Source of the DNA: Clostridia bacterium
Lineage (GTDB): Bacteria; Bacillota; Clostridia; Oscillospirales; Acutalibacteraceae
Direction of reading: 5' to 3'
Assembly (NCBI GenBank): GCA_017379935.1
Contig: JAFNVC010000016.1
Location: forward strand, 1 to 64,000
Length of the DNA: 64,000 bases
Made by a program: the position numbers and the translations under genes
The notes under the pieces: model-generated
The model's input: the letters and a program-made list of their open reading frames with translations, nothing else
What the model was told of the DNA's origin: nothing
The model's database searches: none
In this document: one piece after another, positions 27,043 through 34,824 of the stretch
How positions within the stretch are numbered: position 1 is the first letter of the stretch
How the letters are laid out: each line of letters begins with the position of its first letter

Positions 27043-27374
27043 TCCACCTCCACAATCTCACGGATTATCGCCCAGATGTACACAACCCTGTTATTAAAAT
27101 AGACCTTTTCGCTTCGGTCAACGGTGAATTTTTTCGAATCCGCTTCAATCCACTGCTCTTTGCCGAGCTGACTGATATCGTGGTCGGGCGGTCCGATGTA
27201 AAGATAATGTCCCTGACTGTTGAAGCCAATAACCGTATTGACGCCGTTGAGATACATTTTATTTTTATATCGCAAGGGCTGGATAAAGCCGCCGAAAACC
27301 GGCGTGCTCCATCCGTCTGCACCCTTAAATGCGATCTCCTGACCGTATTTGTCAAACATAGTACGAAGCGTCAT
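27039..27374 (-). CDS. Phage head-closure-type protein
   Basis: 111 residues starting MTLRTMFDKYGQEIAF. A small beta-barrel-like protein rich in Tyr and Gly, followed by IREIVEVE. Length and position after the connector fit a head-closure or minor capsid protein. It overlaps both neighbours by four bases (ATGA). No catalytic residues are expected. Confidence 0.6.
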   Translation of the reverse strand: MTLRTMFDKYGQEIAFKGADGWSTPVFGGFIQPLRYKNKMYLNGVNTVIGFNSQGHYLYIGPPDHDISQLGKEQWIEADSKKFTVDRSEKVYFNNRVVYIWAIIREIVEVE

Positions 27375-27766
27375 ATTTGCACCCTTATCCTTATGTTTTC
27401 AAAGGCAAAGCCGTTATCCGTGCATAAGGGGACAATGCTTTCAAGAGCCTTCGCATAAAGCCTTTCTGCCCTTTCGAGCTGTTTATCCGTACCGCCCTTA
27501 TCCTGTGTGATGCTCACGTCGCCCGCCTTGAAGCTTGTAACATTATCAGATGAAAAAAAGCTGTTTTTGAGAGTCATTTTATAAAAAGCGAGCGAAGCGG
27601 CGGCAGAGGCGATGCGCACATCGTTACGGTCAGCATCAGCCTTGAGCATCGCCTCAATTTCGCGCAGGGAAGCCTTGCATAATGCAATGATTTCATCATC
27701 CTCATACCCCTCCGCCTGCGTCAGGTGTCCGAGGTATTCCTTAACAAGCCATGCTGTCACCGTCAT
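27371..27766 (-). CDS. Phage head-tail connector (gp6-like)
   Basis: 131 residues, mostly alpha-helical, starting MTVTAWLVKEYLGHL with a repeating acidic/alanine pattern (DADRNDVRIASAAASLAFYK). Helical bundles of this size directly after the capsid gene are normally gp6/YqbG-type connectors that dock under the portal. The start overlaps the capsid stop by one base, so it is coupled. Confidence 0.62.
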   Translation of the reverse strand: MTVTAWLVKEYLGHLTQAEGYEDDEIIALCKASLREIEAMLKADADRNDVRIASAAASLAFYKMTLKNSFFSSDNVTSFKAGDVSITQDKGGTDKQLERAERLYAKALESIVPLCTDNGFAFENIRIRVQI

Positions 27767-28821
27767 CAGCCTCCGATATCCTCAGGATCTACAGCGCCCG
27801 AATTGAAGGAAACATCAGAAAGTGTCTTTACACAGCCCGGAAGAATTCTTGCAAAGCCCGTGATTTCAGTAATCGCAATCTGCTCAAGCTGTCTGTCGAC
27901 GAGCTTGCCGTAATCGGTTTCAATATCTCCTACCTTTACCATTTCAAGCGCACATTTCTTGTCAAGACCAATCATAAGATCCGGCTGTGTGATGCACTTT
28001 GTCTTGATAAGATTTGCGCCGAAGGGAGTGATAAGCTTACCTGTGCCGTGGAAAGTAAGACCTGCTGCAGCATCTCTGAATTCGGTCATTTTGAGAAGCG
28101 CTGCAGTCACGTCGGGTGAAGCAATAATCGTGTTAAGCTCATAAGGTGAAAATCCGCCCCAGAAATCGATGAGGTCTGCGTAGGTATAGCTGTCACCGCT
28201 GAGAGTTACCGATTCCGCACCGTTAGCCGCCTCGGCTGAGTCGCCGTTAAGAAGAACGTCAACCGCATCCTCCATAAGACTCTGTGCGAGATATGAACCG
28301 ATACGCTTGAGCGCAATTGAAACGATGTCAAGTCGCTGGAAGCGAAGCACATCATAAGACGTTGTGAGCATTCTTCCGCGCTTTTTCAGACGGATTATTC
28401 TGTCACTGACGGTAAAATCCGTATCCGCAAGAGTCTCACCCTCTGAAAGAACGTTCATTCTTGCATTATCTGTGCTCATATTAAGATCCATCACACGGTA
28501 ATCCATTGAATCGATGTTTGTGGTTGCCGCAACGATATCGGGAAGGAAGCTTGCTTCATCCATACCGTAGCGTACCGCTCTTGAAACAAATTCAGGGAAA
28601 AGCACCGCCGCATCACTCGTCTGGAAAAACTTTGCGACAACTGAGCTGTCTGCGCCCGACGGTCTGATGCTGAAGCGCTTGAGCTGTCTTTCGTAAGCGT
28701 CAAGTCCCTCCAGCGCTGTGCCCTTATAGTTCTCTGTAGGGTCGAGAGCCTCGAGTGTCTGTGTAAAAGAACGGCCTGTGCCGTACATACCCTTTTCAAG
28801 TCTGATATTATCAAAACTCAT
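27766..28821 (-). CDS. Phage major capsid protein
   Basis: 351 residues. The N-terminal 60 residues are charged, then a body with E-loop-like and A-domain-like stretches (SFLPDIVAATTNIDSMDYRV, MLTTSYDVLRF, IIASPDVTAALLKM, ISTPDLMIGLDKKCALEM-like segment). The order and length suit an HK97-fold capsid of the PBSX/Clostridial siphophage kind. AAGGAGG precedes the ATG. No frameshift or stop is present, so a full-length capsid protein could be made. Confidence 0.78.
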   Translation of the reverse strand: MSFDNIRLEKGMYGTGRSFTQTLEALDPTENYKGTALEGLDAYERQLKRFSIRPSGADSSVVAKFFQTSDAAVLFPEFVSRAVRYGMDEASFLPDIVAATTNIDSMDYRVMDLNMSTDNARMNVLSEGETLADTDFTVSDRIIRLKKRGRMLTTSYDVLRFQRLDIVSIALKRIGSYLAQSLMEDAVDVLLNGDSAEAANGAESVTLSGDSYTYADLIDFWGGFSPYELNTIIASPDVTAALLKMTEFRDAAAGLTFHGTGKLITPFGANLIKTKCITQPDLMIGLDKKCALEMVKVGDIETDYGKLVDRQLEQIAITEITGFARILPGCVKTLSDVSFNSGAVDPEDIGG

Positions 28822-28833
28822 TTTAAGTCCTCC

Positions 28834-29826
28834 TTAAAATTTAAATTCATTATTGTTTACGTTCGGTTTTTCTTTTTTCGCCTTAAGCTGAGGTGAAAGC
28901 GGAATGACTCCGCCCGCCTTAAGCCTGAAGGCATCCTTAATTTTAATAAGCTCTGCAATCTGTGCCGCGGAGCACATTTTGCTTACAGCCTCTCTGTCAA
29001 GCTCCGGAAGTGCAATGCATGCAAAGCGCACAGCCTCATCCGTCAGTGACTTGCGGAAAAGTCTGCCCTCCTGCGCCTGCTCCTCAAGCGAATCGATATA
29101 TGCGCAAAGCTCCCTAGACTGCTCTTGCGTAAGCTTTACACAACTGCCCTCGCTGACCGCCTTGATAATGTCCTCACATTCAGCGAAGCGTCCGAAGCCC
29201 TTTGTCACACCCGCATTGATCTGGGCAGGGATTGCAACGAACGACCATTCATAGGCATCCGTAACGTCAGAAAGAATACACGAGCAGATTTCCTGTCCGT
29301 AGCTTCTGCCCTTCAGATGCTTGCACTTACCGCCGCGCATATCCTCACCGCAGACTGAGCAGGTGAAGGTGCTTACGGCACAGCTTACGCTGACCTCCTT
29401 TTTGATTCCCGCTTCAATCTCTGCAATAAGATCGTTATTCTTAACCGTGCGGGGCATATACGCCTTCGCCTTAACGCAGACGTAAGGCTCACCGAAGGAT
29501 GTCACCTTGCCCGATACCCTTTCGCATACAGCATCAAAAATTCTTGCAGTCTGGTTGCCGCCGACCGGAACACCTCTGAGAAAGCTGTTGACGGCCTCCT
29601 CAACGCCCTGATCGGCACACTCAACTCTGAAGCCGCCCGTCAGACGGACAATCTTATAAATTGCCGCATCAAGCACCGGCACGGCTTCCCGCAGTTCACG
29701 GTAAAGAGAGTTATTGACGCTTGCAAGCGGAGTATAGCTTTCAAGTCGGTCGAAAGGATTGCGTCTGTAAGTCTGCGGTGCGGTGACCGCCGTTTTTGCA
29801 GAGGATAATTTTTTAAAAATTCCCAC
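28834..29826 (-). CDS. Phage portal N-terminus fused to prohead-protease-like C-terminus
   Basis: 330 residues from the GTG at 29826 (GGAG seven bases upstream; TTG 29829 is the alternative). Residues about 22-92 (NPFDRLESYTPL, REAVPVLDAAIYKIVRLTGG, FLRGVPVGGNQ) look like the first part of a portal protein. From about 93 onward (QTARIFDA, GEPYVCVKAKAYMPRT, EIEAGIKKEVSVSCAV, then a CSVCG...C.H zinc-like cluster and SFVAIPAQINAGVTKGF) it looks like the later part of a prohead protease with its scaffold-like tail. The rest of the portal and the front of the protease are missing. The frame is intact across the join. The order terminase-portal-protease-capsid supports the interpretation. Confidence 0.65.
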   Translation of the reverse strand: MGIFKKLSSAKTAVTAPQTYRRNPFDRLESYTPLASVNNSLYRELREAVPVLDAAIYKIVRLTGGFRVECADQGVEEAVNSFLRGVPVGGNQTARIFDAVCERVSGKVTSFGEPYVCVKAKAYMPRTVKNNDLIAEIEAGIKKEVSVSCAVSTFTCSVCGEDMRGGKCKHLKGRSYGQEICSCILSDVTDAYEWSFVAIPAQINAGVTKGFGRFAECEDIIKAVSEGSCVKLTQEQSRELCAYIDSLEEQAQEGRLFRKSLTDEAVRFACIALPELDREAVSKMCSAAQIAELIKIKDAFRLKAGGVIPLSPQLKAKKEKPNVNNNEFKF

Positions 29827-29859
29827 CAATACTCTCCTTTCAGGGGGAAGAGCATACCG

Positions 29860-31128
29860 TTAACGCGATACGCTCATTACGAAAAAGTCGTTGCCGGGTG
29901 CGTTTAGCGCCGTCGTAACGAAGTAACGAAGATCGTCCATGGCATGGTCATTTTCCTTGCGCGGTGCATCCCGGACAGCCTTTTCGTCCCATTTATAAAG
30001 TGAAAATTCACGCAGGGTATCCTCACACTCGGGAGAGAAATAAATCAGTTCCTGCTTGAGTGCATCGGACACCTGACGGATACCGTCGAGAACATCGTTC
30101 CTTGCAGGTATCACCGTGAAACGTCCTTTTCGGCGGATGCATTGAATGAAGCTCGCGGCGGACGGGTCAACGATAACCGCATCCGGCTCTATATTCCCTG
30201 CCAGCCTTTCAAGCTCTTCATAATGCTCCATATCCGTTCGCTGCTCACCCTCGGAGCGCGAATTATAATAGTATTCGCGCAAGCGGTACCACTTGCCGCC
30301 GTATTCACCCCAGAGTCCGAAGGAGCATGGATTGACCGTGCCGTAATCGCACGATATATAATAACGGCTGAAAAGCGAAGCGTCAGGCGGCTTACGGACG
30401 TGAATTTCCTGCGAAAACATCGGATAAACCGTGCCCTGTGCAGCAACCCACTCACCTTCGACAAAGCGCTTATAGAATGCGCCCGAATAAAGGCTTTCGT
30501 ACCGTCGGATAATCGCATCCGTCAGAGCAGGATTATCGCGCATGGTAAAGTGCAGATAAAGGCAGTTTTTCTCCTCCGCCTTTTTTATCCACTCGCGGTA
30601 AAACCAGTGCATCGGATGCTCGGGATTGCAGTTGAACCACATTTTCGAGCGCTCAAGCGAGCATCTCGCAATAGCCTGTTCAACGAACGAGCGGGGCATA
30701 AGAGCAACCTCATCGAGCAGGACGCCGCCGAGCGTTATACCCTGAATGAGAGAAGCCGAGCCCTCATCCTTTCCGCCGAAAAGATAAAAGCGATTTATTT
30801 TTTCCTTGTAGCTGATTTCAATATAATTCTGCGAAGCCTTCATTTTCAGTCCGAAGCCGAGGGAGGTTAAAATTGGTGTCAACGATGTGATAACGTTGCG
30901 TTTGAGTGATGCTATTGTTTTGCCGCAGATCGCAAACGAGGTTTCGTTGAAATCATAAAAGGTCCATGCCACAAAGGAAAGAGACATACATACGGTCTTG
31001 CCTGAACGCACTGCACCGTCACAGATAATCGCATCGTAGCGATGTCTCGCAGAATTGCGGCACCACCATGTAAGCACATTGAGCTGCTTCGGTGAAAATT
31101 CGGAAAAGCTGTCGAGTGCATTACTCAT
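29860..31128 (-). CDS. Phage terminase large subunit
   Basis: 422 residues from ATG 31128 (AAGGGG eight bases upstream; GTG 31134 is too close to the site). ATPase signals: GAVRSGKT (Walker A, about residue 40), GGVLLDEVALMP (Walker B) and a coupling region. The RNase-H-like nuclease begins at SCDYGTVNPCSFGLW and includes AVIVDPSAA. Length and motifs match PBSX-type (XtmB) packaging motors. Everything needed for activity appears present. It overlaps the small subunit gene by eight bases. Confidence 0.88.
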   Translation of the reverse strand: MSNALDSFSEFSPKQLNVLTWWCRNSARHRYDAIICDGAVRSGKTVCMSLSFVAWTFYDFNETSFAICGKTIASLKRNVITSLTPILTSLGFGLKMKASQNYIEISYKEKINRFYLFGGKDEGSASLIQGITLGGVLLDEVALMPRSFVEQAIARCSLERSKMWFNCNPEHPMHWFYREWIKKAEEKNCLYLHFTMRDNPALTDAIIRRYESLYSGAFYKRFVEGEWVAAQGTVYPMFSQEIHVRKPPDASLFSRYYISCDYGTVNPCSFGLWGEYGGKWYRLREYYYNSRSEGEQRTDMEHYEELERLAGNIEPDAVIVDPSAASFIQCIRRKGRFTVIPARNDVLDGIRQVSDALKQELIYFSPECEDTLREFSLYKWDEKAVRDAPRKENDHAMDDLRYFVTTALNAPGNDFFVMSVSR

Positions 31129-31603
31129 TCTCACAGCCCCTTAACGCTGAGGCACTCTTTTCAAGCGCAAGATAAAAAGGCAGTGCAGAATCGTCTCCCT
31201 TGCCGCCGTCACACATCTCTCCGAGACGCTCAAGAGCCTTCATACGGTCAAAGAATTTAATCTCGATGCCTCCGCCCTTCGGCCGCTTGATTTCGCTGAC
31301 ATTAAAGAGCTCAAGCCCCTCCATTTCGAAGCGGTCAGGACTCTCCTCGGCGTAAATCAGCCTGAGTGCATCGGCAACCGAGCCGAAGGCAAGCTGACGG
31401 TATCCCGACGCAACCTCCTCTGCCGAAACAAGCCTCGTACGGTCAATACGTTCAATTTCCTTTCGTACATCCTCTCTCGCAAGCAGCTTTAACGCACTGC
31501 GGTGTGTGAGTATTCCGTAGCCTGCCTTCGCGGCAGCAGCGCGCGCATTGCGCATTTCCGAATAGTACAGGCAGAACATTTTTTCTTTTTCTTTAAGTAC
31601 CAT
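31121..31603 (-). CDS. Phage terminase small subunit
   Basis: 160 residues from ATG 31603 (AAAGGAAG upstream; an ATG at 31621 precedes the ribosome site). It begins MVLKEKEKMFCLYY and continues ARAAAAKAGYGILTHRSALKLL, the helix-turn-helix region of PBSX XtmA-type small subunits that recognise the packaging site. The first gene of the module; no convincing promoter lies upstream, and a terminator-like hairpin on the same strand sits at 31663-31698. Confidence 0.82.
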   Translation of the reverse strand: MVLKEKEKMFCLYYSEMRNARAAAAKAGYGILTHRSALKLLAREDVRKEIERIDRTRLVSAEEVASGYRQLAFGSVADALRLIYAEESPDRFEMEGLELFNVSEIKRPKGGGIEIKFFDRMKALERLGEMCDGGKGDDSALPFYLALEKSASALRGCENE

Positions 31604-31621
31604 CTGTATGCTTCCTTTCAT

Positions 31622-31850
31622 CGCTTTCTGAAGGGAAAACCCTTCAACCTAAGAGCAAAAAACGGCAGACTATAGCCCGAAAAGGTTATAATCCGCCGAA
31701 AAAAGCAAAAAAATATTTTTTTGTTATAATTTACAAAAACAATATAAAAATTTTTTATATTTTAAAAAAGAGCATTTGATATGAAAAAACGAGAAAAACG
31801 AAGAAAAAACGAGCTTGTAAAGGTTAAATTAAAAAATTGCAAAAAAGGTA
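31622..31850. other. Intergenic region between the phage module and rplM
   Basis: Strongly A/T-rich with long A-runs. It contains the hairpin at 31663-31698 and a small GAAGGG-AAAA-CCCTTC hairpin at about 31630-31645. I see no frame and no convincing minus-strand promoter. Confidence 0.5.
31663..31698 (-). terminator. Terminator-like hairpin on the sense strand upstream of the phage module
   Basis: On the minus strand, CGGCGGATTATAACC pairs with GGCTATAGTCTGCCG (two wobble pairs, one mismatch) and is followed by TTTTTTG. It lies about 60 bases before the terminase small start. Confidence 0.6.
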
Positions 31851-31879
31851 TTGACTTATCCGGGGGGTTATGTTAAACT
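31851..31879 (+). promoter_or_regulatory. Promoter for rplM-rpsI
   Basis: TTGACT (31851-31856), 17-base spacer, TAAACT (31874-31879). Confidence 0.7.
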
Positions 31880-31913
31880 ATCCGAGCATTAAAAATTATT
31901 TGGAGGTAAGTTT

Positions 31914-32342
31914 ATGTCAACTTATATGCCTAAGGCGAACGACATCGTTCGTAAGTGGTATGTGCTTGACGCAGCAGGCAAGCCGCTCGGTCGCGTAGCA
32001 ACTGAAGCAGCAACACTCCTTCGCGGTAAGCATAAGCCCACATTCGCACCGCACGCAGATTGCGGTGACCATGTTATCGTTATCAACGCTGATAAGATTG
32101 TTCTTACAGGTAACAAGCTTGATCAGAAGAAGTATTTCCACCACACAGGTTATGTCGGCCATATGAAGGAAGTTAAGTACAGCACACTTATGCGTACAAA
32201 GCCGACCTTCGCTATGGAAAAGGCAATCAAGGGTATGATTCCTGACACAACAATCGGCCGTGAAGCTCTTACAAGACTTCGTGTATATGCAGGTGCAGAG
32301 CACAAGCATGCAGCACAGAAGCCTGAAGAGTGGGCATTTTAA
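31914..32342 (+). CDS. rplM: 50S ribosomal protein L13
   Basis: 142 residues, full length. [20 protein letters not shown] then [16 protein letters not shown] is typical, as is the C-terminal [23 protein letters not shown] precedes the ATG at 31914. L13 binds 23S rRNA early in large-subunit assembly. It is followed by rpsI after 18 bases, the conserved bacterial pair. Confidence 0.97.
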   Translation: MSTYMPKANDIVRKWYVLDAAGKPLGRVATEAATLLRGKHKPTFAPHADCGDHVIVINADKIVLTGNKLDQKKYFHHTGYVGHMKEVKYSTLMRTKPTFAMEKAIKGMIPDTTIGREALTRLRVYAGAEHKHAAQKPEEWAF

Positions 32343-32360
32343 TGAAGGGAGGCAAATATA

Positions 32361-32759
32361 ATGTACGATTCAATTCCGTATTTCTATGGCACAGGCCGTA
32401 GAAAGAAGTCTGTAGCACGTGTTCGTGTATATGCAGGTACAGGTAAGGTTACAATCAATGACAGAGATATCGACGATTATTTCGGTCTTGAAACACTTAA
32501 GCTCATCGTTCGTCAGCCTCTCGAGTTGACAGGCACAACTGAAAAGTTCGACATCGTATGCCGCGTAAACGGCGGTGGCGTAACAGGTCAGGCTGGTGCT
32601 ATCCGTCACGGTCTTTCAAGAGCTCTCCTTCAGTATGACGAGGCTCTCCGCCCGGCTCTTAAGAAGGCAGGCTTCCTCACTCGTGACCCGAGAATGAAGG
32701 AAAGAAAGAAGTACGGTCTCAAGGGCGCACGTCGTGCTCCGCAGTTCTCAAAGAGATAA
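32361..32759 (+). CDS. rpsI: 30S ribosomal protein S9
   Basis: 132 residues, starting [23 protein letters not shown] and ending with the conserved [10 protein letters not shown] tail that reaches the P-site tRNA. AAGGGAGG precedes the ATG. It is co-transcribed with rplM and followed by a strong terminator. Confidence 0.97.
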   Translation: MYDSIPYFYGTGRRKKSVARVRVYAGTGKVTINDRDIDDYFGLETLKLIVRQPLELTGTTEKFDIVCRVNGGGVTGQAGAIRHGLSRALLQYDEALRPALKKAGFLTRDPRMKERKKYGLKGARRAPQFSKR

Positions 32760-32789
32760 TCTGTCCCGAATGGGTTTTCTTGCAAAATC

Positions 32790-32820
32790 AGCTCGTTGGC
32801 TTCGGTCAACGGGCTTTTTT
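32790..32820 (+). terminator. Terminator of rplM-rpsI
   Basis: AGCTCGTTG-GCTTCGGT-CAACGGGCT followed by TTTTTT (one wobble pair). Confidence 0.85.
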
Positions 32821-32833
32821 GTTGCTTTATAAA

Positions 32834-32866
32834 ACTGCCCACAGTGTATCAAACACTATGGGCAGT
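32834..32866 (-). terminator. Terminator of the GIY-YIG gene
   Basis: ACTGCCCACAGTG ... CACTATGGGCAGT; on the minus strand followed by TTTTAT. Confidence 0.7.
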
Positions 32867-32875
32867 CCAATTTGT

Positions 32876-33547
32876 TTAATCTTCTAATCTGTCGCGAATG
32901 TCGTTTAACCATTCTCCGTTATATTTGAAATAACAGGGTCCATGTACCGGATATAATACATTCGAAAGTTTGGCTGCTAATGACGATAAGGAATATATTT
33001 TGCCTTGGTATTCTACTCGTCTGTTATCTACTACAGTACAGGTAAAATTCGTTTCTTGAGTAGCCGTTCTCCAAAATTGCAGAGTGGCACCAATCGGAAT
33101 ATTGCACATAGAAAAACTAAACGGCGCGGCTTTGGATTTTCTTTCTTCTACAATCTCTTTAGCAACACCTTCGGCATCAACATCCGCATTACTTAACGGA
33201 ATCAATTTCAATTTATCAGCACATCCGTGAATTTCAGCTATAGCTTCCAAGATCGAATACGCATCTTCAGGTGACATAGCATAAAATTCACGAACTCTTT
33301 TTTGTCCGTTAAAATTATCTATAGATCTCAAGTTAGGATTCAGTTTATCTATTATCGTATGAATTTTCAAATCCGACAATCGCGAATTAACCTCGTAAGT
33401 AGCATACACTCTAAACGCAAAAGGAATACATTCGCTACGGTTTAACTGCCGCAATCTACTATCTATATCGTCGGCATATCCTATTTTAACGTAATCAGAA
33501 AAAGATGGGTTCGTCAATATATATATTACACCTTTTGTTGGATTCAT
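32876..33547 (-). CDS. GIY-YIG-type nuclease domain protein
   Basis: 223 residues from ATG 33547, preceded by AAAGGTGAC; the frame's GTG at 33556 is part of that site. The first 100 residues read GVIYILTNPSFSDYVKIGYADDI, the GIY-YIG (T5orf172/MUG113-like) signature, with an Arg in SRLRQLN and a His in LKIHTIIDK. The last 70 residues (PFSFSMCNIPIGATLQFW, VEYQGKIYSLSSLAAKL) look like a DUF4357-type tail. Such proteins are found with restriction, DNA-repair and mobile systems. The gene is visibly more A/T-rich than its neighbours, which suggests recent acquisition. It is transcribed alone. Confidence 0.75.
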   Translation of the reverse strand: MNPTKGVIYILTNPSFSDYVKIGYADDIDSRLRQLNRSECIPFAFRVYATYEVNSRLSDLKIHTIIDKLNPNLRSIDNFNGQKRVREFYAMSPEDAYSILEAIAEIHGCADKLKLIPLSNADVDAEGVAKEIVEERKSKAAPFSFSMCNIPIGATLQFWRTATQETNFTCTVVDNRRVEYQGKIYSLSSLAAKLSNVLYPVHGPCYFKYNGEWLNDIRDRLED

Positions 33548-33592
33548 TGCAGTCACCTTTCAATATATAAATAAATCTAAAAGTTATAACTC

Positions 33593-33620
33593 TTGACAAA
33601 ACGCAAGTTTTTTGTATAAT
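33593..33620 (+). promoter_or_regulatory. Strong promoter for the candidate antitoxin RNA
   Basis: TTGACA (33593-33598), 16-base spacer, TATAAT (33615-33620), with no matching open frame downstream on this strand. Confidence 0.75.
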
Positions 33621-33626
33621 ATAGAT

Positions 33627-33722
33627 GAAGGGTGTGGCACTACCGTATAGACGGTTACGCCCTCACATAACCGTTAAGAAATTAACCGCCGAGTTTGGAC
33701 GCTTGGGCGGTTATTTCTTTTT
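33627..33722 (+). ncRNA. Candidate antitoxin RNA of a type I toxin-antitoxin locus
   Basis: Expected transcript of about 96 bases from the promoter at 33593-33620 to a terminator at 33683-33722 (TAACCGCC ... GGCGGTTA then TTTCTTTTT). The 3' end overlaps the end of the toxin frame on the opposite strand, which is the arrangement of convergent type I systems such as TxpA/RatA and Fst. The 5' half (GTGGCACTACC, CGGTTAC) is similar, not complementary, to the toxin leader. Confidence 0.6.
33683..33722. terminator. Shared terminator of toxin and antitoxin transcripts
   Basis: TAACCGCC (33683-33690) pairs with GGCGGTTA (33706-33713). The T-run lies on the plus side; the toxin stop codon is inside the stem. 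Confidence 0.7.
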
Positions 33723-33809
33723 ATGCTCAAGAATAGTAACAAAAATGCTTACTATGCCGATAATTACCAACGAAAATGATAATAAATTCTCGTATGTAAC
33801 GTACTGCAT
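33711..33809 (-). CDS. Small hydrophobic toxin-like peptide (putative holin-like toxin)
   Basis: 32 residues, MQYVTYENLLSFSLVIIGIV then SIFVTILEHKKK. One transmembrane helix (about 9-26) and a basic C-terminus match small membrane peptides of type I toxin-antitoxin systems, including the putative holin-like toxin family. GGGGGTGAT precedes the ATG, and a TTGACT-17-GATAAT promoter lies at 33875-33903. The stop codon sits inside the shared terminator stem. An antisense transcript runs from the other side. Toxicity is not proven. Confidence 0.7.
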   Translation of the reverse strand: MQYVTYENLLSFSLVIIGIVSIFVTILEHKKK

Positions 33810-33874
33810 AAAAATCACCCCCTTGCGAGGGCACAGAGTGTAACCGCCTACCGTGCAGGTAATGCCACGCGACT

Positions 33875-33903
33875 ATTATCACCTTTTTTTGACAAAAAGT
33901 CAA
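33875..33903 (-). promoter_or_regulatory. Promoter for the toxin-like peptide
   Basis: Minus strand TTGACT (33898-33903), 17-base spacer, GATAAT (33875-33880). Confidence 0.65.
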
Positions 33904-33932
33904 TACATATTTATTAAGCAAGCTTTTTCTAC

Positions 33933-33961
33933 TTTACACGGGCTGTCACAAATGATATTAT
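33933..33961 (+). promoter_or_regulatory. Promoter for the ZIP transporter
   Basis: TTTACA (33933-33938), 17-base spacer, TATTAT (33956-33961). Confidence 0.6.
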
Positions 33962-34004
33962 ATGCATATACTGATTATAGTAGCTTCTGAAAGGTGGAAT
34001 CTCT

Positions 34005-34760
34005 GTGCAAATGGTGCTTTTGACCGCGCTCGGTGTCGGCGGTGCGACGATAATCGGCGCAATCGTCGGCTTTATCTTCAAAAACATATCGCATAAATTC
34101 AGCGACATCGTCCTTTCCTTTGCCGCAGGCGTTATGCTCGCGGCGGCTGTCATCGGACTTATCCTCCCCTCTCTTGATTACGGCGGAAAATTTGGTATAG
34201 TCACGACCGTCCTCGGCATTTTCGCGGGCGCACTCTGTCTTAATTTCATCGACAAGCTCGTGCCTCACATGCACAAAATGGTCGGTGCGGACAGCGAGGA
34301 GCACAACGGCAACGAAAAGCTCAGCAAGGTGCTGCTCTTCGTTATGGCAATCGCAATCCACAACCTTCCCGAGGGTATCGCCGCAGGTGTCGGCTTCGGC
34401 TCCGGCAACACGAATGAGGCTCTGCTCATTGCGGGCGGTATTGCACTCCAAAATATCCCCGAGGGTATGGTTATCATCGGTCCTATGCTCGCGGCAGGCA
34501 TACCTGCTAAAAAAACCTTCATCTGTGCGATGATAACGGGACTTATCGAGGTCGTCGGTACACTCCTCGGATATTTCGCGGTCAGCGTCGCTTCGGCAAT
34601 TCTGCCCTTTGCCCTCGCTTTTGCAGGCGGAACAATGCTCTACGTCATCAGCGACGAAATGATACCCGAGACTCACGCCCACGGCTCAGAGCGCGGTGCA
34701 ACCTACTCCCTGCTCGTCGGCTTCTGTGTTATGCTTGTTTCGGACTTTTTGTTGGGATAA
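34005..34760 (+). CDS. ZIP family metal transporter
   Basis: 251 residues from GTG 34005, seven bases after AAGGTGG; ATG 34011 is further from the site. Eight predicted helices. The metal-path motifs HNLPEGIAAGVGFG (helix IV) and QNIPEGM (helix V) are intact, and a cytoplasmic loop holds His-rich HMHKMVG and EEHNGNEK. ZIP proteins import zinc, iron or manganese. It is transcribed alone from the promoter at 33933, divergent from the toxin gene. Confidence 0.9.
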   Translation: MQMVLLTALGVGGATIIGAIVGFIFKNISHKFSDIVLSFAAGVMLAAAVIGLILPSLDYGGKFGIVTTVLGIFAGALCLNFIDKLVPHMHKMVGADSEEHNGNEKLSKVLLFVMAIAIHNLPEGIAAGVGFGSGNTNEALLIAGGIALQNIPEGMVIIGPMLAAGIPAKKTFICAMITGLIEVVGTLLGYFAVSVASAILPFALAFAGGTMLYVISDEMIPETHAHGSERGATYSLLVGFCVMLVSDFLLG

Positions 34761-34769
34761 GCTTATCCG

Positions 34770-34803
34770 TAGGGCGGTGGCTTGCTGCCGCCGAATTTCG
34801 AAA
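34770..34803. repeat. Short GC-rich intergenic palindrome
   Basis: GGCGGTGGCTTGCTGCCGCC within GTAGGGCGG...CCGCCGAA, an intergenic repeat type seen in many gut Clostridia. No gene. Confidence 0.45.
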
Positions 34804-34824
34804 AATTTCAATAAGGACATAAAA

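Larger units (their letters stand above)
33632..33867. repeat. Imperfect inverted repeat flanking the toxin gene
   Basis: The plus-strand stretch from about 33632 (GTGGCACTACC ... CGGTTAC ... CCCTC) is repeated in inverted orientation at about 33825-33867 (GTGGCATTACC ... CGGTTAC ... CCCTC). The two RNAs of the locus thus begin alike, and the ends of a read-through toxin message could pair with each other. Confidence 0.6.

Noticed and set aside
26209..31621. A complete, inducible prophage
   Set aside because: Integrase, repressor, tail, tape-measure and lysis genes are all missing, and host genes flank both sides closely.
34005..34760. A 235-codon minus-strand frame opposite the ZIP gene
   Set aside because: It is a shadow frame rich in His, Glu and Asp produced by the codon use of the transporter gene.
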